Positions 1-8,747 of a DNA stretch of 64,000 bases are shown piece by piece. Each line of letters begins with the position of its first letter. The stretch's first letter is position 1. Below the pieces are notes generated by a model. That model made no database searches. It was given only the letters and a program-made list of their open reading frames with translations, and had not been told where the DNA came from. Origin of the DNA: Mycobacterium numidiamassiliense (GTDB lineage Bacteria; Actinomycetota; Actinomycetes; Mycobacteriales; Mycobacteriaceae); the NCBI RefSeq assembly GCF_900157365.1, contig NZ_FUEZ01000003.1:744001-808000 (forward strand), given 5' to 3'. The position numbers and the translations under genes were made by a program.

Positions 1-1493
1 TCGACCCGGCGGTAATCCTCGACCTCGGAGACGGCTGCGTTGAGCACGGTCGACAACCCCACCGGCTGGCGCTGATCGCGCGCCAGCTGTGCACCCGCCA
101 GCACCAGCAGGTTGGCACTGTTGCGGCGCAGCCGGGCGGCGAGGTGATCCAGCCGGAAGAGGCTGTCCAGCCGCTCGGGATCTTCCTCGTTGCGCTCCAG
201 CCCGTCGATCAGCGACAACTGCTGGTCGACCAGCGATCTGCTGCGCCGCGACATGGTCTCGAACATGTCGTTGACCAGCAGCCGCAGCCGGGCCTCGTCG
301 CCGGCCAGCAGCAGGGCCTGGCTGTGCAGCTCGTCGACCGCGTGGGCGACCTGACCGATCTCCTCGGTGGTATACACCGGAAGCGGATCCGGAATCGGTT
401 CGGCGCCACCGGCTTTGACCCGGGCAACCTCTTCCTCGAGGTCGGTGTGGGCCACCTTGAGCGCGCCGTCGCGCAGCACCCGCAGCGGCACGACCAGCGC
501 CCGCGCCACCAGCAACACGATGGCCAGAGCGATCACGATGGCGCCCAGCACCAGCACGGCGTCGAGCACCGCGGCGTCGCGCCGATCAGTGGCCTGGGCC
601 TGCACCGACTTGGTCACCGACGTCGTGGCGTTGTCGATGACCTGTTCGGCGATCCCGTCGGTGGTCTGTATGGAGCGCAGCAGGTCCGGGTTGTCGACGA
701 GCACGCTGGCCGGATCGGACATGATCGCCATCCGGGTCACCATTTGCTGCTGCAGCGTCTTGGCTTCCGTCGAGCCGACGCCGAGCACTTCGCTCATCCC
801 GAACAGGGTCGACGGTTCGGTGCCGGCCAGGGTGATCATCGCGGTGCGCAACTGCGGCTCGGGGAGATCGGCGCCGCGGGTGATCAGGATCTCCTGCATC
901 GTCATCTGCCCGCGGGCCCCGACCGCCCTGCTCAAACCCTGCGCCTGCGCGCGGATTTTCTCGTCGTCGACGCGTACCGACGCGTTGATCACATCCTCGG
1001 CCGTCAGCAGCAGCGGGGCGTATGTCGTCACCCGCTCCCGCACGCCAATGCTGTTGTCGGACACCTTGTCCAGGAGCGCCTGGCCGCCCCCGAGCACGGA
1101 ACTCACTCCTGAGCGGACGTCGGGGATGACGTCGGTGTCGTCCAGGCGCCTTTGCAGCTCACCCTTGCGGGCCTCGTAGTTCTGCTTCGCCCCGTCGACG
1201 TCGCGGCCGGTGGAATCCGCCAGCAATGCCACGTCCAACGCCGACATGTATTTGGTGATCGCCGGCAGCAGGTCGGCGCGGGCAGCGGCCACCCGCAGAC
1301 CGCTGGAGTTGGCCATTGCGCCGTTGATCCGCAGTCCACCGAATATGGACGCGAGAATCAGCGGCACCAGCACAATCGCGAGGACTTTCCAGCGGACCGG
1401 CCAGTTGCTCAGCGACCAGGCCGGCGGGCGCTTGGGATGAAATTGGGGTGCGGGCGCCTCGGCCGGATCGGCCGGGCTGGTGAACATGGTCAT
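1..1493 (-). CDS. Nitrate/nitrite-sensing (NIT) sensor histidine kinase, 5' part
   Basis: Membrane sensor kinase expected to detect nitrate/nitrite or a related ligand and signal to a response regulator. The frame runs off the left edge, so about 497 N-terminal residues are visible. A first membrane segment lies near residues 30-50, then an extracytoplasmic helical NIT-type region, a second membrane segment (about 310-335), a HAMP-like linker, and a dimerisation region with motifs such as DHLAARLRRNSANLLVLAG; the ATPase domain lies beyond the edge. The start is the ATG at 1493 (MTM); an in-frame stop lies a little upstream with no ATG or GTG in between. It sits where Mtb has Rv3365c, with the same neighbours. 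Family assignment is firm; the ligand is inferred. Confidence 0.85.
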   Translation of the reverse strand, partial: MTMFTSPADPAEAPAPQFHPKRPPAWSLSNWPVRWKVLAIVLVPLILASIFGGLRINGAMANSSGLRVAAARADLLPAITKYMSALDVALLADSTGRDVDGAKQNYEARKGELQRRLDDTDVIPDVRSGVSSVLGGGQALLDKVSDNSIGVRERVTTYAPLLLTAEDVINASVRVDDEKIRAQAQGLSRAVGARGQMTMQEILITRGADLPEPQLRTAMITLAGTEPSTLFGMSEVLGVGSTEAKTLQQQMVTRMAIMSDPASVLVDNPDLLRSIQTTDGIAEQVIDNATTSVTKSVQAQATDRRDAAVLDAVLVLGAIVIALAIVLLVARALVVPLRVLRDGALKVAHTDLEEEVARVKAGGAEPIPDPLPVYTTEEIGQVAHAVDELHSQALLLAGDEARLRLLVNDMFETMSRRSRSLVDQQLSLIDGLERNEEDPERLDSLFRLDHLAARLRRNSANLLVLAGAQLARDQRQPVGLSTVLNAAVSEVEDYRRV

Positions 1494-1679
1494 CTGACCG
1501 AGCCCGCGCTTGCGCGCAAACTCGGCGCTGAAAGAGGCGCTGAAAGAAACGAGACGCTCATGGAACTTCCTGCTTTATTTCCCCCCGCGCGGCGCGGACG
1601 GGCGCGCGGTACATTGCCTGGCAATCCGACGAGTATGACAGCCCGCGGCCCTGGTCACCAGAAGAGTTGCCTGAGGATG

Positions 1680-2285
1680 CTATGCCGGCCGAAGGATCGC
1701 GACGAGGAAGTCGGAGTCGTCGGCGAACGGTCGCAGATCCCAGGTCGAGAGCAGCAGATCGGGTGCGAACCCCGCATCCGCCGCGTTGCCGAGAAACTCG
1801 GCGAACCCATAGTCGCGGCCGGCGCCGAAGCCGATCGCCACTCGACCGTCGTCAGCGACATGGGCACGTAGCCGGTTCAGCACCATGCCCCGGGTGCTCG
1901 GCGCCAGGAACGCCATGACGTTGCCGGCGGAGACGATGACGTCGAATGGTTCGACGATGCCGCGCGCGGGCAGGTCCAGCTCGGCGAGGTCGCCGACCAG
2001 CCACCGCGGGCCGGGATAGTCCTGCCTGGCCGCGGCGATGAGCGCGGGGTCGACGTCGACACCGACCACGTGGTGACCGACGGTGGCCAGATATCCGCCC
2101 AACCGGCCGGGGCCGCAGCCGGCATCGAGGATGCGCGCGCCGCGGGGCGCCATGGCGTCCACCAAGCGAGCCTCGCCGGCCAGGTCGTCGCCGGCGCGGG
2201 CCATGGCACGGAAGCGTTCGATGTACCAGTCCGAATGTCCCGGATCGGCGGCAACCTTGCGCATCCAGATGCTCTGCTCGACCAT
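1680..2285 (-). CDS. Class I SAM-dependent methyltransferase
   Basis: A 201-residue Rossmann methyltransferase of unknown substrate. Motif I is ILDAGCGPGRLGG (about residues 52-64), followed by the acidic strand VVGVDVDP (about 73-80), the GDLAELDLP region and the motif IV strand FDVIVSAG. Length is typical of small stand-alone Methyltransf_11/25 enzymes. It is divergent from trmL with only 17 bp between start codons. The ATG at 2285 is preceded at 6 nt by GATAAT, suggesting a leaderless transcript. The substrate cannot be read from sequence; it could act on a small molecule. Confidence 0.85.
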   Translation of the reverse strand: MVEQSIWMRKVAADPGHSDWYIERFRAMARAGDDLAGEARLVDAMAPRGARILDAGCGPGRLGGYLATVGHHVVGVDVDPALIAAARQDYPGPRWLVGDLAELDLPARGIVEPFDVIVSAGNVMAFLAPSTRGMVLNRLRAHVADDGRVAIGFGAGRDYGFAEFLGNAADAGFAPDLLLSTWDLRPFADDSDFLVAILRPA

Positions 2286-2302
2286 GCGACCATTATCGCG
2301 TT
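2286..2302. promoter_or_regulatory. Compact divergent promoter (two overlapping -10 elements)
   Basis: Only 17 bp separate the two start codons. On the plus strand CATTAT (2291-2296) lies 6 nt before GTG 2303; on the minus strand GATAAT (complement of 2292-2297) lies 6 nt before ATG 2285. Mycobacterial -10 elements (TANNNT) sit about 7 nt before the transcription start, so both transcripts would begin at their start codons. This is inferred from spacing; no start sites were measured. Confidence 0.5.
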
Positions 2303-2767
2303 GTGTTCAAACTGATGTTCGTGTCGCCGCGCATTCCGCCCAATACCGGCAACGCCATCCGGACGGCCGCGGCCACCGGCGCGGAGTTACATCTCGTTGA
2401 GCCGTTGGGCTTCGATTTGTCCGAACCCAAGCTGCGACGGGCGGGATTGGACTACCACGACCTGGCGTCGGTCACCGTCCACGCGTCGCTGCAGGCTGCG
2501 TGGGAGGCCCTGGCTCCGGCGCGGGTAATCGCCTTCACCGCACACGCATCGACGTCGTACGCCGACGTCGCCTACCAGGCCGGCGACGTGCTGATGTTCG
2601 GTCCGGAACCCGATGGGCTGGACGCGGAAACCCTGTCCGACGCCCACATCACCGAGCAGGTCCGCATCCCGATGCTGCCGGGCCGGCGCTCACTGAATTT
2701 GTCCAACGCCGCGGCGATCGCGATCTACGAGGCCTGGCGGCAGCACGGCTACCCAGAGGGTGTGTAG
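2303..2767 (+). CDS. trmL: tRNA (cytidine/uridine-34 2'-O)-methyltransferase TrmL (SPOUT family)
   Basis: Predicted to methylate the ribose of the wobble base (position 34) of tRNA-Leu isoacceptors using SAM. The 154-residue protein has the TrmL/YibK signature: N-terminal PRIPPNTGNAIRTAAATG, the central HLVEPLGFDLSEPKLRRAGLDY region, GPEPDGLD and the C-terminal knot IPMLPGRRSLNLSNAAAIAIYEAWRQ shortened here to its core LNLSNAAAIAIYEAW. It corresponds to Mtb Rv3366 (spoU). GTG 2303 is the first start codon available and lies 6 nt after a CATTAT -10 element, so the mRNA may be leaderless. Divergent from the methyltransferase at 1680-2285. Confidence 0.92.
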   Translation: MFKLMFVSPRIPPNTGNAIRTAAATGAELHLVEPLGFDLSEPKLRRAGLDYHDLASVTVHASLQAAWEALAPARVIAFTAHASTSYADVAYQAGDVLMFGPEPDGLDAETLSDAHITEQVRIPMLPGRRSLNLSNAAAIAIYEAWRQHGYPEGV

Positions 2768-2774
2768 TTCGGCG

Positions 2775-3419
2775 CTACCAGGTGTTCCAGTGCGTCAGCT
2801 TTTCGGCCGGCAGCCGCGTGGCCGGCTTGAAGTCCGTGCCCTTGGTGTAGGCGATCGGGAACAATCCGCCCTGGCTGTACTTCTCGTAGGGAATGCCGAG
2901 GATCTCGGCGGCTGCGCGCTCGCCGTCGTTGACCAGGTGCAGCGTCGTCCAGCAGGAGCCCAGTCCGCGGGCGCGTAGCGCCAGGCAGAAGCTCCACACC
3001 GCCGGGAACAGCGATGCCCAGAACGACACCCCACCCAACGGCGTCTTGTCTTCGCGGCCTTCGATGCAGGGGACCAACAGCACCGGCGCCTCGTGCATGT
3101 GCTCGGCGAGGTACATCGCCGAATCGACGACCTTGGGCATTCGCTCACCGCGGGTGTCGCCGTCGGGGTAGGCGGGCTTCGGCGTGCTGAGGTAGGGCCG
3201 GGCGCGCTCGAGGTAGATGTCGGCGATGGCCTTCTTCTTGTCGGCGTCCTCGATGAACAGCCACTGCCAGCCCTGCGCGTTGGAACCGGTGGGGGCCTGC
3301 AACGCCAGATCGAGGCATTCCATCAACACCTCGCGGCCGACCGGCTTGTCGAAGTCGAGGCGCTTGCGGACCGAGCGGGTGGTGGAAAGAACTTCGTCGA
3401 CGGACAGGTTGAGGGTCAT
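2775..3419 (-). CDS. Nitroreductase family protein (Rv3368c-like)
   Basis: FMN-dependent NAD(P)H oxidoreductase of the nitroreductase fold, 214 residues. The family pattern is visible: an N-terminal STTRSVRKRLDF segment contacting FMN, the LDLALQAPTGSNAQ flavin loop (about residues 36-49), and WASLFPAVWSFCLALRARGLGS in the centre (given here as the core AVWSFCLALRARGLGS). Orthologous in position to Mtb Rv3368c. Convergent with trmL (7 bp). The start at 3419 is preceded by TAGCCT at 6 nt and lacks a Shine-Dalgarno sequence, consistent with a leaderless transcript. Physiological substrate unknown. Confidence 0.88.
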   Translation of the reverse strand: MTLNLSVDEVLSTTRSVRKRLDFDKPVGREVLMECLDLALQAPTGSNAQGWQWLFIEDADKKKAIADIYLERARPYLSTPKPAYPDGDTRGERMPKVVDSAMYLAEHMHEAPVLLVPCIEGREDKTPLGGVSFWASLFPAVWSFCLALRARGLGSCWTTLHLVNDGERAAAEILGIPYEKYSQGGLFPIAYTKGTDFKPATRLPAEKLTHWNTW

Positions 3420-3442
3420 GAATGGAGGCTACATTCGCAGCT

Positions 3443-3859
3443 ATGGGCATCGAACTGACACAAGAGGTTTCCAGCAGGCTCAAGACGGACAACTTCGGGT
3501 GGCTGACCACCGTCGCCAAATCGGGACAGCCGGTGCCCCGGCTGGTCTGGTTCTACTTCGACGGCACCAGGCTGACGGTGTACTCCATGCCGCAGGCCGC
3601 CAAGGTCACCCACATCAAGGCGCACCCCGCAGTGAGCCTGAACCTGGATTCGGACGGCAACGGCGGCGGCATCATCGTCATCGGCGGGACCGCGACCGTC
3701 GACGCATCCGACGTGAATTGCAAGGACGACGAACCCTACTGGGCGAAGTACGGCGAGCTCGCCAAGGAATTGGAGTCGGCCGAGGGGATCTCGATGGACG
3801 CGTTTAGCACCCGGTTGGCGATCACCCCGACCAAAGTCTGGACCACGCCAGGCGCATAG
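3443..3859 (+). CDS. Pyridoxamine-5'-phosphate-oxidase-fold protein (Rv3369-like, probable F420/FMN-binding)
   Basis: Split-barrel flavin/deazaflavin oxidoreductase of 138 residues. The N-terminus GWLTTVAKSGQPVPRLVWF followed by YSMPQAAKVTHIKAHPAVSL is the usual cofactor-binding half of this family, and the C-terminus TPTKVWTTPGA is also typical. I prefer ATG 3443 because GGAGG at 3424-3428 can serve it, while ATG 3422 would begin 2 bp from the divergent nitroreductase start; 3422 remains possible (145 residues). Position matches Mtb Rv3369. Cofactor choice (F420 or FMN) is inferred from family, not seen. Confidence 0.85.
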   Translation: MGIELTQEVSSRLKTDNFGWLTTVAKSGQPVPRLVWFYFDGTRLTVYSMPQAAKVTHIKAHPAVSLNLDSDGNGGGIIVIGGTATVDASDVNCKDDEPYWAKYGELAKELESAEGISMDAFSTRLAITPTKVWTTPGA

Positions 3860-3868
3860 AACACCCGC

Positions 3869-6800
3869 TCAGCGGAAGTCGCGGGACTTCGAGCCGACGG
3901 CCAGGGAAATGCGGCCCAGCCGCTCGGCCACGACAGTGATTGCGCCACTGGCGTTTTGCAGCTGCCCGCGAATCAACAACGCCGGCGCGGTGTTCGCCAG
4001 CTTCCGGTGTCGCGCCCACACTCCCGGCGTGCAGAGCACGTTGACCATTCCGGTCTCGTCCTCGAGGTTGACGAACGTCACCCCCTGCGCCGTGCCGGGT
4101 CGCTGCCGATGGGTCACCGCCCCGGCGATCAGCACCCGGTCCCCGTCGGGCACCGATCCGAGCGCGCCCGCAGGCACCACCCCCAGCGCATCCAGGTCGG
4201 CCCGCAGGAACTGGGTCGGATAGCTGTCCGGGGAGACGCCGGTGGCCCACACGTCGGCGGCGGCCAGCTCCAGCTCGCTCATTCCCGGCAGCGCCGGGAT
4301 ATGCGACGACGACCCCACGCCGGGGAGCCGGTCCGGTCGTTGGGTGGCCGCGGCCCCGGCCGCCCACAGCCCCTCTCGCCGCGACATGCCGAAGCAGCCC
4401 AGCGCGCCTGCCGTCGCAAGGGCTTCGGTCTGCGGCACGGACAGTCGCAGCCGGGTGGTCAGATCAAGCAGGGATATGAAGGGGCCGTTTGCTTTTCGCT
4501 CGTCGACCAGCCGCTCGGCGAGGTCGTCGCCGATATGCCGGACAGCGCCGAGCCCCAGGCGGACCTGGGTTCCGGAATCCTCCAACGTGGCGTGCGCCAG
4601 GCTGGCGTTGACGTCCGGGCCGTGCACCAGCACGCCGTGCCTGCGCGCGTCGGCCACCAGCGACTGCGGCGAATAGAAGCCCATCGGCTGGGCGCGCAAC
4701 AGCGCCGCGCAGAACGCGGCCGGGTGATGCAGCTTGAACCACGACGAATAGAACACCAGCGACGCGAAGGACAGCGCATGGCTTTCCGGGAAGCCGAAAT
4801 TGGCGAAGGCCTCCAGCTTCTCGTAGGTCCGGTCGATCACCTCGTCGGTGGCGCCGTGCAGTTCGCGCATGCCGTCGTAGAACCGGCCGCGCAGCCGGCG
4901 CATCCGTTCGGTCGAGCGCTTGGATCCCATGGCACGCCGCAACTGATCGGCCTCGGCGGCAGAGAAGCCGGCGCAGTCCACCGCCAGCTGCATCAGCTGC
5001 TCCTGAAAAAGCGGCACCCCCAGCGTTTTTCGCAGCGCCGATTCCATCGAGGGGTGGTCGTAGGTGACCGGGTCGATACCGTTGCGCCGCCGGATGTAAG
5101 GGTGCACCGATCCGCCCTGGATGGGCCCGGGACGGATCAGCGCGACCTCGACCACCAGGTCGTAGAACACCCGGGGCTTGAGCCTGGGCAGGGTGGCCAT
5201 CTGCGCCCGCGATTCCACCTGGAACACGCCGACAGAATCGGCGCGCGCCAGCATCTCGTATACCGCGGGCTCGGAGAGGTCGAGCTTGGCCAGGTCCACC
5301 TCGATGCCCTTGTGCTCGGCCAGCAGGTCGATCGCATAGTGCAGCGCCGAGAGCATGCCGAGCCCGAGCAGGTCGAACTTCACCAAACCGATTGCCGCGC
5401 AGTCGTCTTTGTCCCATTGCAGGACGCTGCGGTTCTCCATGCGCGCCCATTCCACCGGGCACACGTCGGCGATCGGGCGGTCGCAGATGACCATGCCGCC
5501 GGAATGGATGCCCATGTGCCGCGGCAGGTTCCGGATCTGGGTGGCCAGGTCGATCACCTGCTCGGGAATGCCCTCAATGTCGGGTGCCGGGTCATTCGAG
5601 TTGGGGCCAAGCCCGTTCCAGTGGCCGATCTGCTTGCTCCACGCGTCCTGCTGCCCCTGCGAGAAGCCCAGGGCGCGGGCCATGTCGCGCACCGCGATTC
5701 GGCCGCGATAGGTGATGACGTTGGCGACCTGGGCGGCATAGTCGCGACCGTACTTGTCGTAGACATACTGGATGACTTTTTCGCGCTGGTCCGATTCGAT
5801 GTCCATGTCGATGTCGGGTGGGCCATCGCGCGCCGGCGACAAGAAGCGCTCGAACAACAGCTCGTTGGCCACCGGATCGACCGCGGTGACGCCCAGGGCA
5901 TAGCAGACCGCGGAGTTGGCCGCCGATCCCCTGCCCTGGCACAAGATGTTGCTGTCCCGGCAGAATCGGGCGATATCGTGGACCACCAGGAAATAGCCCG
6001 GAAACCTCAGTTGAGCAATGGTTTTCAGCTCGTGCTCGATCTGGGCGTACGCCCGTGGCGCGCCGCCGGCCGATCCGTAGCGGTCGCGCGCACCCGTCAT
6101 CGTCAGCTGCCGCAGCCAGCTGTCCTCGGTGTGCCCGTCGGGCACGTCGAACGGCGGCAGCTGTGGCGCGATGAGCGCCAGCCCGAACGCACACTGCTCG
6201 CCGAGCTCGGCCGCCGCGGTCACGGCGTCGGGCCGCTGCGCGAACAGCCGGGCCATCTCCTCGCCGGACCGCAGGTGCGAGCCACCCAGCGGGGCCAGCC
6301 AGCCCGCGGCCGAATCCAGCGACTGGCGGGCCCGGATAGCGCCCATCGCCATGGCCAGCCGGCGTCGCGACGGGTGGGCGAAGTGCGCTCCGGTGGTGGC
6401 GACGACGCCGACACCGAAGCGCGGCGCGAGGGCGGCGAGCATGGCGTTGCGCTCGTCGTCGTGCGGATGACCGTGATGGGTCAACTCGATGCTGACCCGG
6501 GCGGCGGTGAACCGGTCCACCAGATCGGCCAGCGCCCGCTGAGCGGCATCCGGGCCGCCATCGGAAAGGGCTTGGCGGACATGTCCTTTGCGGCATCCGG
6601 TCAGGACGTGCCAATGGCCACCCCCGGCCTCGGTCAGCGTGTCGAGGTCGAAGCGCGGCTTGCCCTTCTCGCCACCGGCCAGGTGCGGGGCGGCCGGCTG
6701 CCGCGACAACCGCCGGTAGCCCTCCGGGCCGCGGGCCAGCACCAGCAGATGCGGCCCCGGCGGATCCGGCTGCTCGGTACGGGCCTGCGATCCCAGCGAC

Positions 6801-7174
6801 AGCTCAGCGCCGAACACGGTACGCACGTCGAGTTCGGCGGCCGCTTCGGCGAACCGCACCGCCCCATACAGGCCGTTGTGGTCGGTCAGCGCCAGCGCGC
6901 GCAGATCCAGCCGGGCCGCCTCTTCGACCAGCTCCTCGGGTGTACTGGCCCCGTCGAGGAAGCTGTACGCCGAATGCGCATGCAGTTCGGCATACGCGAC
7001 GGACGACCCGATCTTCGCGCCGGTCTGCGGCGGTGAGTAGATTTCCCGCTTGCGCGACCAGGGAACGTCTTGCGGCGGTTCGGCAGCAGCAACGGATGCG
7101 CCGGCACGGCGCGGCTTACCGTCGAGCAGCCGCTCCATCTCCGCCCAACTCCGCGGCTCGTTGCTGAAACCCAC
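3869..7174 (-). CDS. dnaE2: Error-prone DNA polymerase III alpha subunit DnaE2 (ImuC)
   Basis: Catalytic polymerase of the mycobacterial mutasome, responsible for damage-induced mutagenesis together with ImuA' and ImuB. About 1101 residues. The N-terminal PHP domain begins AYAELHAHSAYSFLDGAS; the catalytic acidic motif PDIDMDIES is at about 453-461; FPESHALSFASLVFYSSW precedes the C-terminal OB-fold region (GDRVLIAGAVTHRQRPGTA). I use GTG 7174 (M-G-F-S-N) because TAGACT lies exactly 6 nt upstream and abuts the LexA box; GTG 7180 is two codons longer. The gene ends 9 bp from the convergent gene at 3443-3859. Expected to be SOS-induced. Confidence 0.96.
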   Translation of the reverse strand: MGFSNEPRSWAEMERLLDGKPRRAGASVAAAEPPQDVPWSRKREIYSPPQTGAKIGSSVAYAELHAHSAYSFLDGASTPEELVEEAARLDLRALALTDHNGLYGAVRFAEAAAELDVRTVFGAELSLGSQARTEQPDPPGPHLLVLARGPEGYRRLSRQPAAPHLAGGEKGKPRFDLDTLTEAGGGHWHVLTGCRKGHVRQALSDGGPDAAQRALADLVDRFTAARVSIELTHHGHPHDDERNAMLAALAPRFGVGVVATTGAHFAHPSRRRLAMAMGAIRARQSLDSAAGWLAPLGGSHLRSGEEMARLFAQRPDAVTAAAELGEQCAFGLALIAPQLPPFDVPDGHTEDSWLRQLTMTGARDRYGSAGGAPRAYAQIEHELKTIAQLRFPGYFLVVHDIARFCRDSNILCQGRGSAANSAVCYALGVTAVDPVANELLFERFLSPARDGPPDIDMDIESDQREKVIQYVYDKYGRDYAAQVANVITYRGRIAVRDMARALGFSQGQQDAWSKQIGHWNGLGPNSNDPAPDIEGIPEQVIDLATQIRNLPRHMGIHSGGMVICDRPIADVCPVEWARMENRSVLQWDKDDCAAIGLVKFDLLGLGMLSALHYAIDLLAEHKGIEVDLAKLDLSEPAVYEMLARADSVGVFQVESRAQMATLPRLKPRVFYDLVVEVALIRPGPIQGGSVHPYIRRRNGIDPVTYDHPSMESALRKTLGVPLFQEQLMQLAVDCAGFSAAEADQLRRAMGSKRSTERMRRLRGRFYDGMRELHGATDEVIDRTYEKLEAFANFGFPESHALSFASLVFYSSWFKLHHPAAFCAALLRAQPMGFYSPQSLVADARRHGVLVHGPDVNASLAHATLEDSGTQVRLGLGAVRHIGDDLAERLVDERKANGPFISLLDLTTRLRLSVPQTEALATAGALGCFGMSRREGLWAAGAAATQRPDRLPGVGSSSHIPALPGMSELELAAADVWATGVSPDSYPTQFLRADLDALGVVPAGALGSVPDGDRVLIAGAVTHRQRPGTAQGVTFVNLEDETGMVNVLCTPGVWARHRKLANTAPALLIRGQLQNASGAITVVAERLGRISLAVGSKSRDFR

Positions 7175-7186
7175 CCCCACAGTCTA

Positions 7187-7202
7187 TCGAAAGTATGTTC
7201 GA
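7187..7202. promoter_or_regulatory. LexA SOS box controlling dnaE2
   Basis: TCGAAAGTATGTTCGA, a match to the mycobacterial SOS box TCGAAC-N4-GTTCGA with one change in the left arm. It directly abuts the -10 hexamer TAGACT of dnaE2, so bound LexA would block RNA polymerase. The identical 16-mer occurs upstream of imuA'. Confidence 0.9.
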
Positions 7203-7339
7203 TTTGGCGCGCGGCTGTGAAAGATGTTGTTAAAGAGCTCGTCAACTTCTAAACAGGTTCTTAACGTCACGAGACCTATCGCCAGCGGGGGGCTGCAGCG
7301 GATACTGGTACAGGGGCAACATACGGGCGGGGACGAACA

Positions 7340-8710
7340 GTGGCACAGCTGAACACGACACGGGATACCGGCTTCCTCAACACAGACTCCGATCGGCAGG
7401 CCGGCCTGGCGATCGGGGCGGTGGCGGTCGTCGACGGCGCCGCTCCAGACTTTGAGCGCCTGAAAAGGTTTCTAGCAGAACGGATCTCATCGATACCGCG
7501 GTGTGCCCAGGTCATGCGGACCCACCCGCTCAACGGTGCCCAGCAATGGATCGACGACCCGGCATTCGACCTGGACCACCATGTACGCCAGGTGACGATT
7601 CCCCGCCCGGGTGACGACCCCGAGCTGTCGGGGGTCATCGCTCAAGCCCTGGAGCGTCCCCTGCAGCTGGACCGCCCGCTGTGGGAGTGCTGGATCATCG
7701 AGGGCCTGAAGGGCAACCAGTGGGCGATCCTGATGAAGATCCACCACCACCTCGCCGACGGCACCTCCGCGGCCCAGCTGCTCGCCAGGCTCTGCGACGA
7801 CTCCGACGCCGAGATGTTCGCCAACCACGTTGGTAATGAGCGTGATTCATCGCCGGAAGCCCCGAAGCGGAGTTGGGCCGACACGCTACGGAGTGCTTCA
7901 GCGGTGGCCAGCACGGTCACCAACACCGTGGCTTCGGCCATGTGGCCGGTCGCGCGGCCGTCGTCGACCGGTGACGCGGCGACCATGCGGCGCTACCACG
8001 CGGTGCGCGTTCCCCGCGCCGCCGTCGAGGACGTGTGCGCCAAGTTCGGGGTGACGACCAACGACGTCGCGCTCGCCGTGATCACCGAGGGCTTCCGGAA
8101 TGTGTTGCTGCACCGTGGCGAACAACCGCACGCGGGTTCGCTGCGCATTCTGGAGAAAGCCGACGACCGAATCTCGGTCAAGCTGCCGTATCTCCCGGTC
8201 GAACACGACGATCCGGTGCAGCGACTGCGAACCGTGCACAGCAGGTTGAGCCGTCCGCGCCAGGACAACCAACGCCAGTCCGCGGCGATCCTGGACCTGG
8301 CGACGAGCCTGCCACCGGTGATGTTGTGCGCTAAGGCAATTCAGCTAGTGATGAGTCGGCTTCCGCAACCCGGCATCGTCACGCTGGCCACCAACGGGCC
8401 CGGGCCGCACTCCCGGCTGGGTCTGATGGGCAAGACCGTGAAGCGGTTGCTGCCGATTCCACCGACGGCGTCGCAGCTGTCCAGCGGGGTCGCGGTGCTC
8501 ACCTACGGCGACGAGCTGGTGTTCGGCATCACCACCGACTATGACGCCGCACCCGAACTCTCGCTGCTCGCCGCCGGCATCCAGCGCGAGATGGCGCGGC
8601 TGGTAGCGCTCAGCGACGACTCGGTGCTGCTGTTCACCAAGGACCGCCGCAAGCGGGCTGCCCGCGGCATTGCGCGCGCCCACCCGTCGGCGCCCGCGAA
8701 AGCGCACTGA
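7340..8710 (+). CDS. Wax ester synthase / diacylglycerol acyltransferase (WS/DGAT, Rv3371-like)
   Basis: Acyl-CoA-dependent triacylglycerol synthase of 456 residues, making storage lipid. The catalytic HHxxxDG motif is HHHLADG at residues 135-141 (in KIHHHLADGTSA). The C-terminal half has the family features VTTNDVALAVITEG and NGPGP near position 352, part of the PLW/NVSNVPGP-type region. GTG 7340 follows a GGGGACG Shine-Dalgarno. Same location as Mtb Rv3371, next to dnaE2 and otsB2. Chain-length preference and contribution relative to other paralogues are not visible. Confidence 0.92.
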   Translation: MAQLNTTRDTGFLNTDSDRQAGLAIGAVAVVDGAAPDFERLKRFLAERISSIPRCAQVMRTHPLNGAQQWIDDPAFDLDHHVRQVTIPRPGDDPELSGVIAQALERPLQLDRPLWECWIIEGLKGNQWAILMKIHHHLADGTSAAQLLARLCDDSDAEMFANHVGNERDSSPEAPKRSWADTLRSASAVASTVTNTVASAMWPVARPSSTGDAATMRRYHAVRVPRAAVEDVCAKFGVTTNDVALAVITEGFRNVLLHRGEQPHAGSLRILEKADDRISVKLPYLPVEHDDPVQRLRTVHSRLSRPRQDNQRQSAAILDLATSLPPVMLCAKAIQLVMSRLPQPGIVTLATNGPGPHSRLGLMGKTVKRLLPIPPTASQLSSGVAVLTYGDELVFGITTDYDAAPELSLLAAGIQREMARLVALSDDSVLLFTKDRRKRAARGIARAHPSAPAKAH

Positions 8711-8747
8711 CCCCACCCGGCGGTGTTGCTCACCGTGAGAGGGTTGG

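Noticed and set aside
3956..7036. Plus-strand frame of 1026 codons antisense to dnaE2
   Set aside because: Its Gln/Arg/His/Gly-rich composition is typical of the antisense frame of high-GC genes; dnaE2 on the other strand has full domain motifs.
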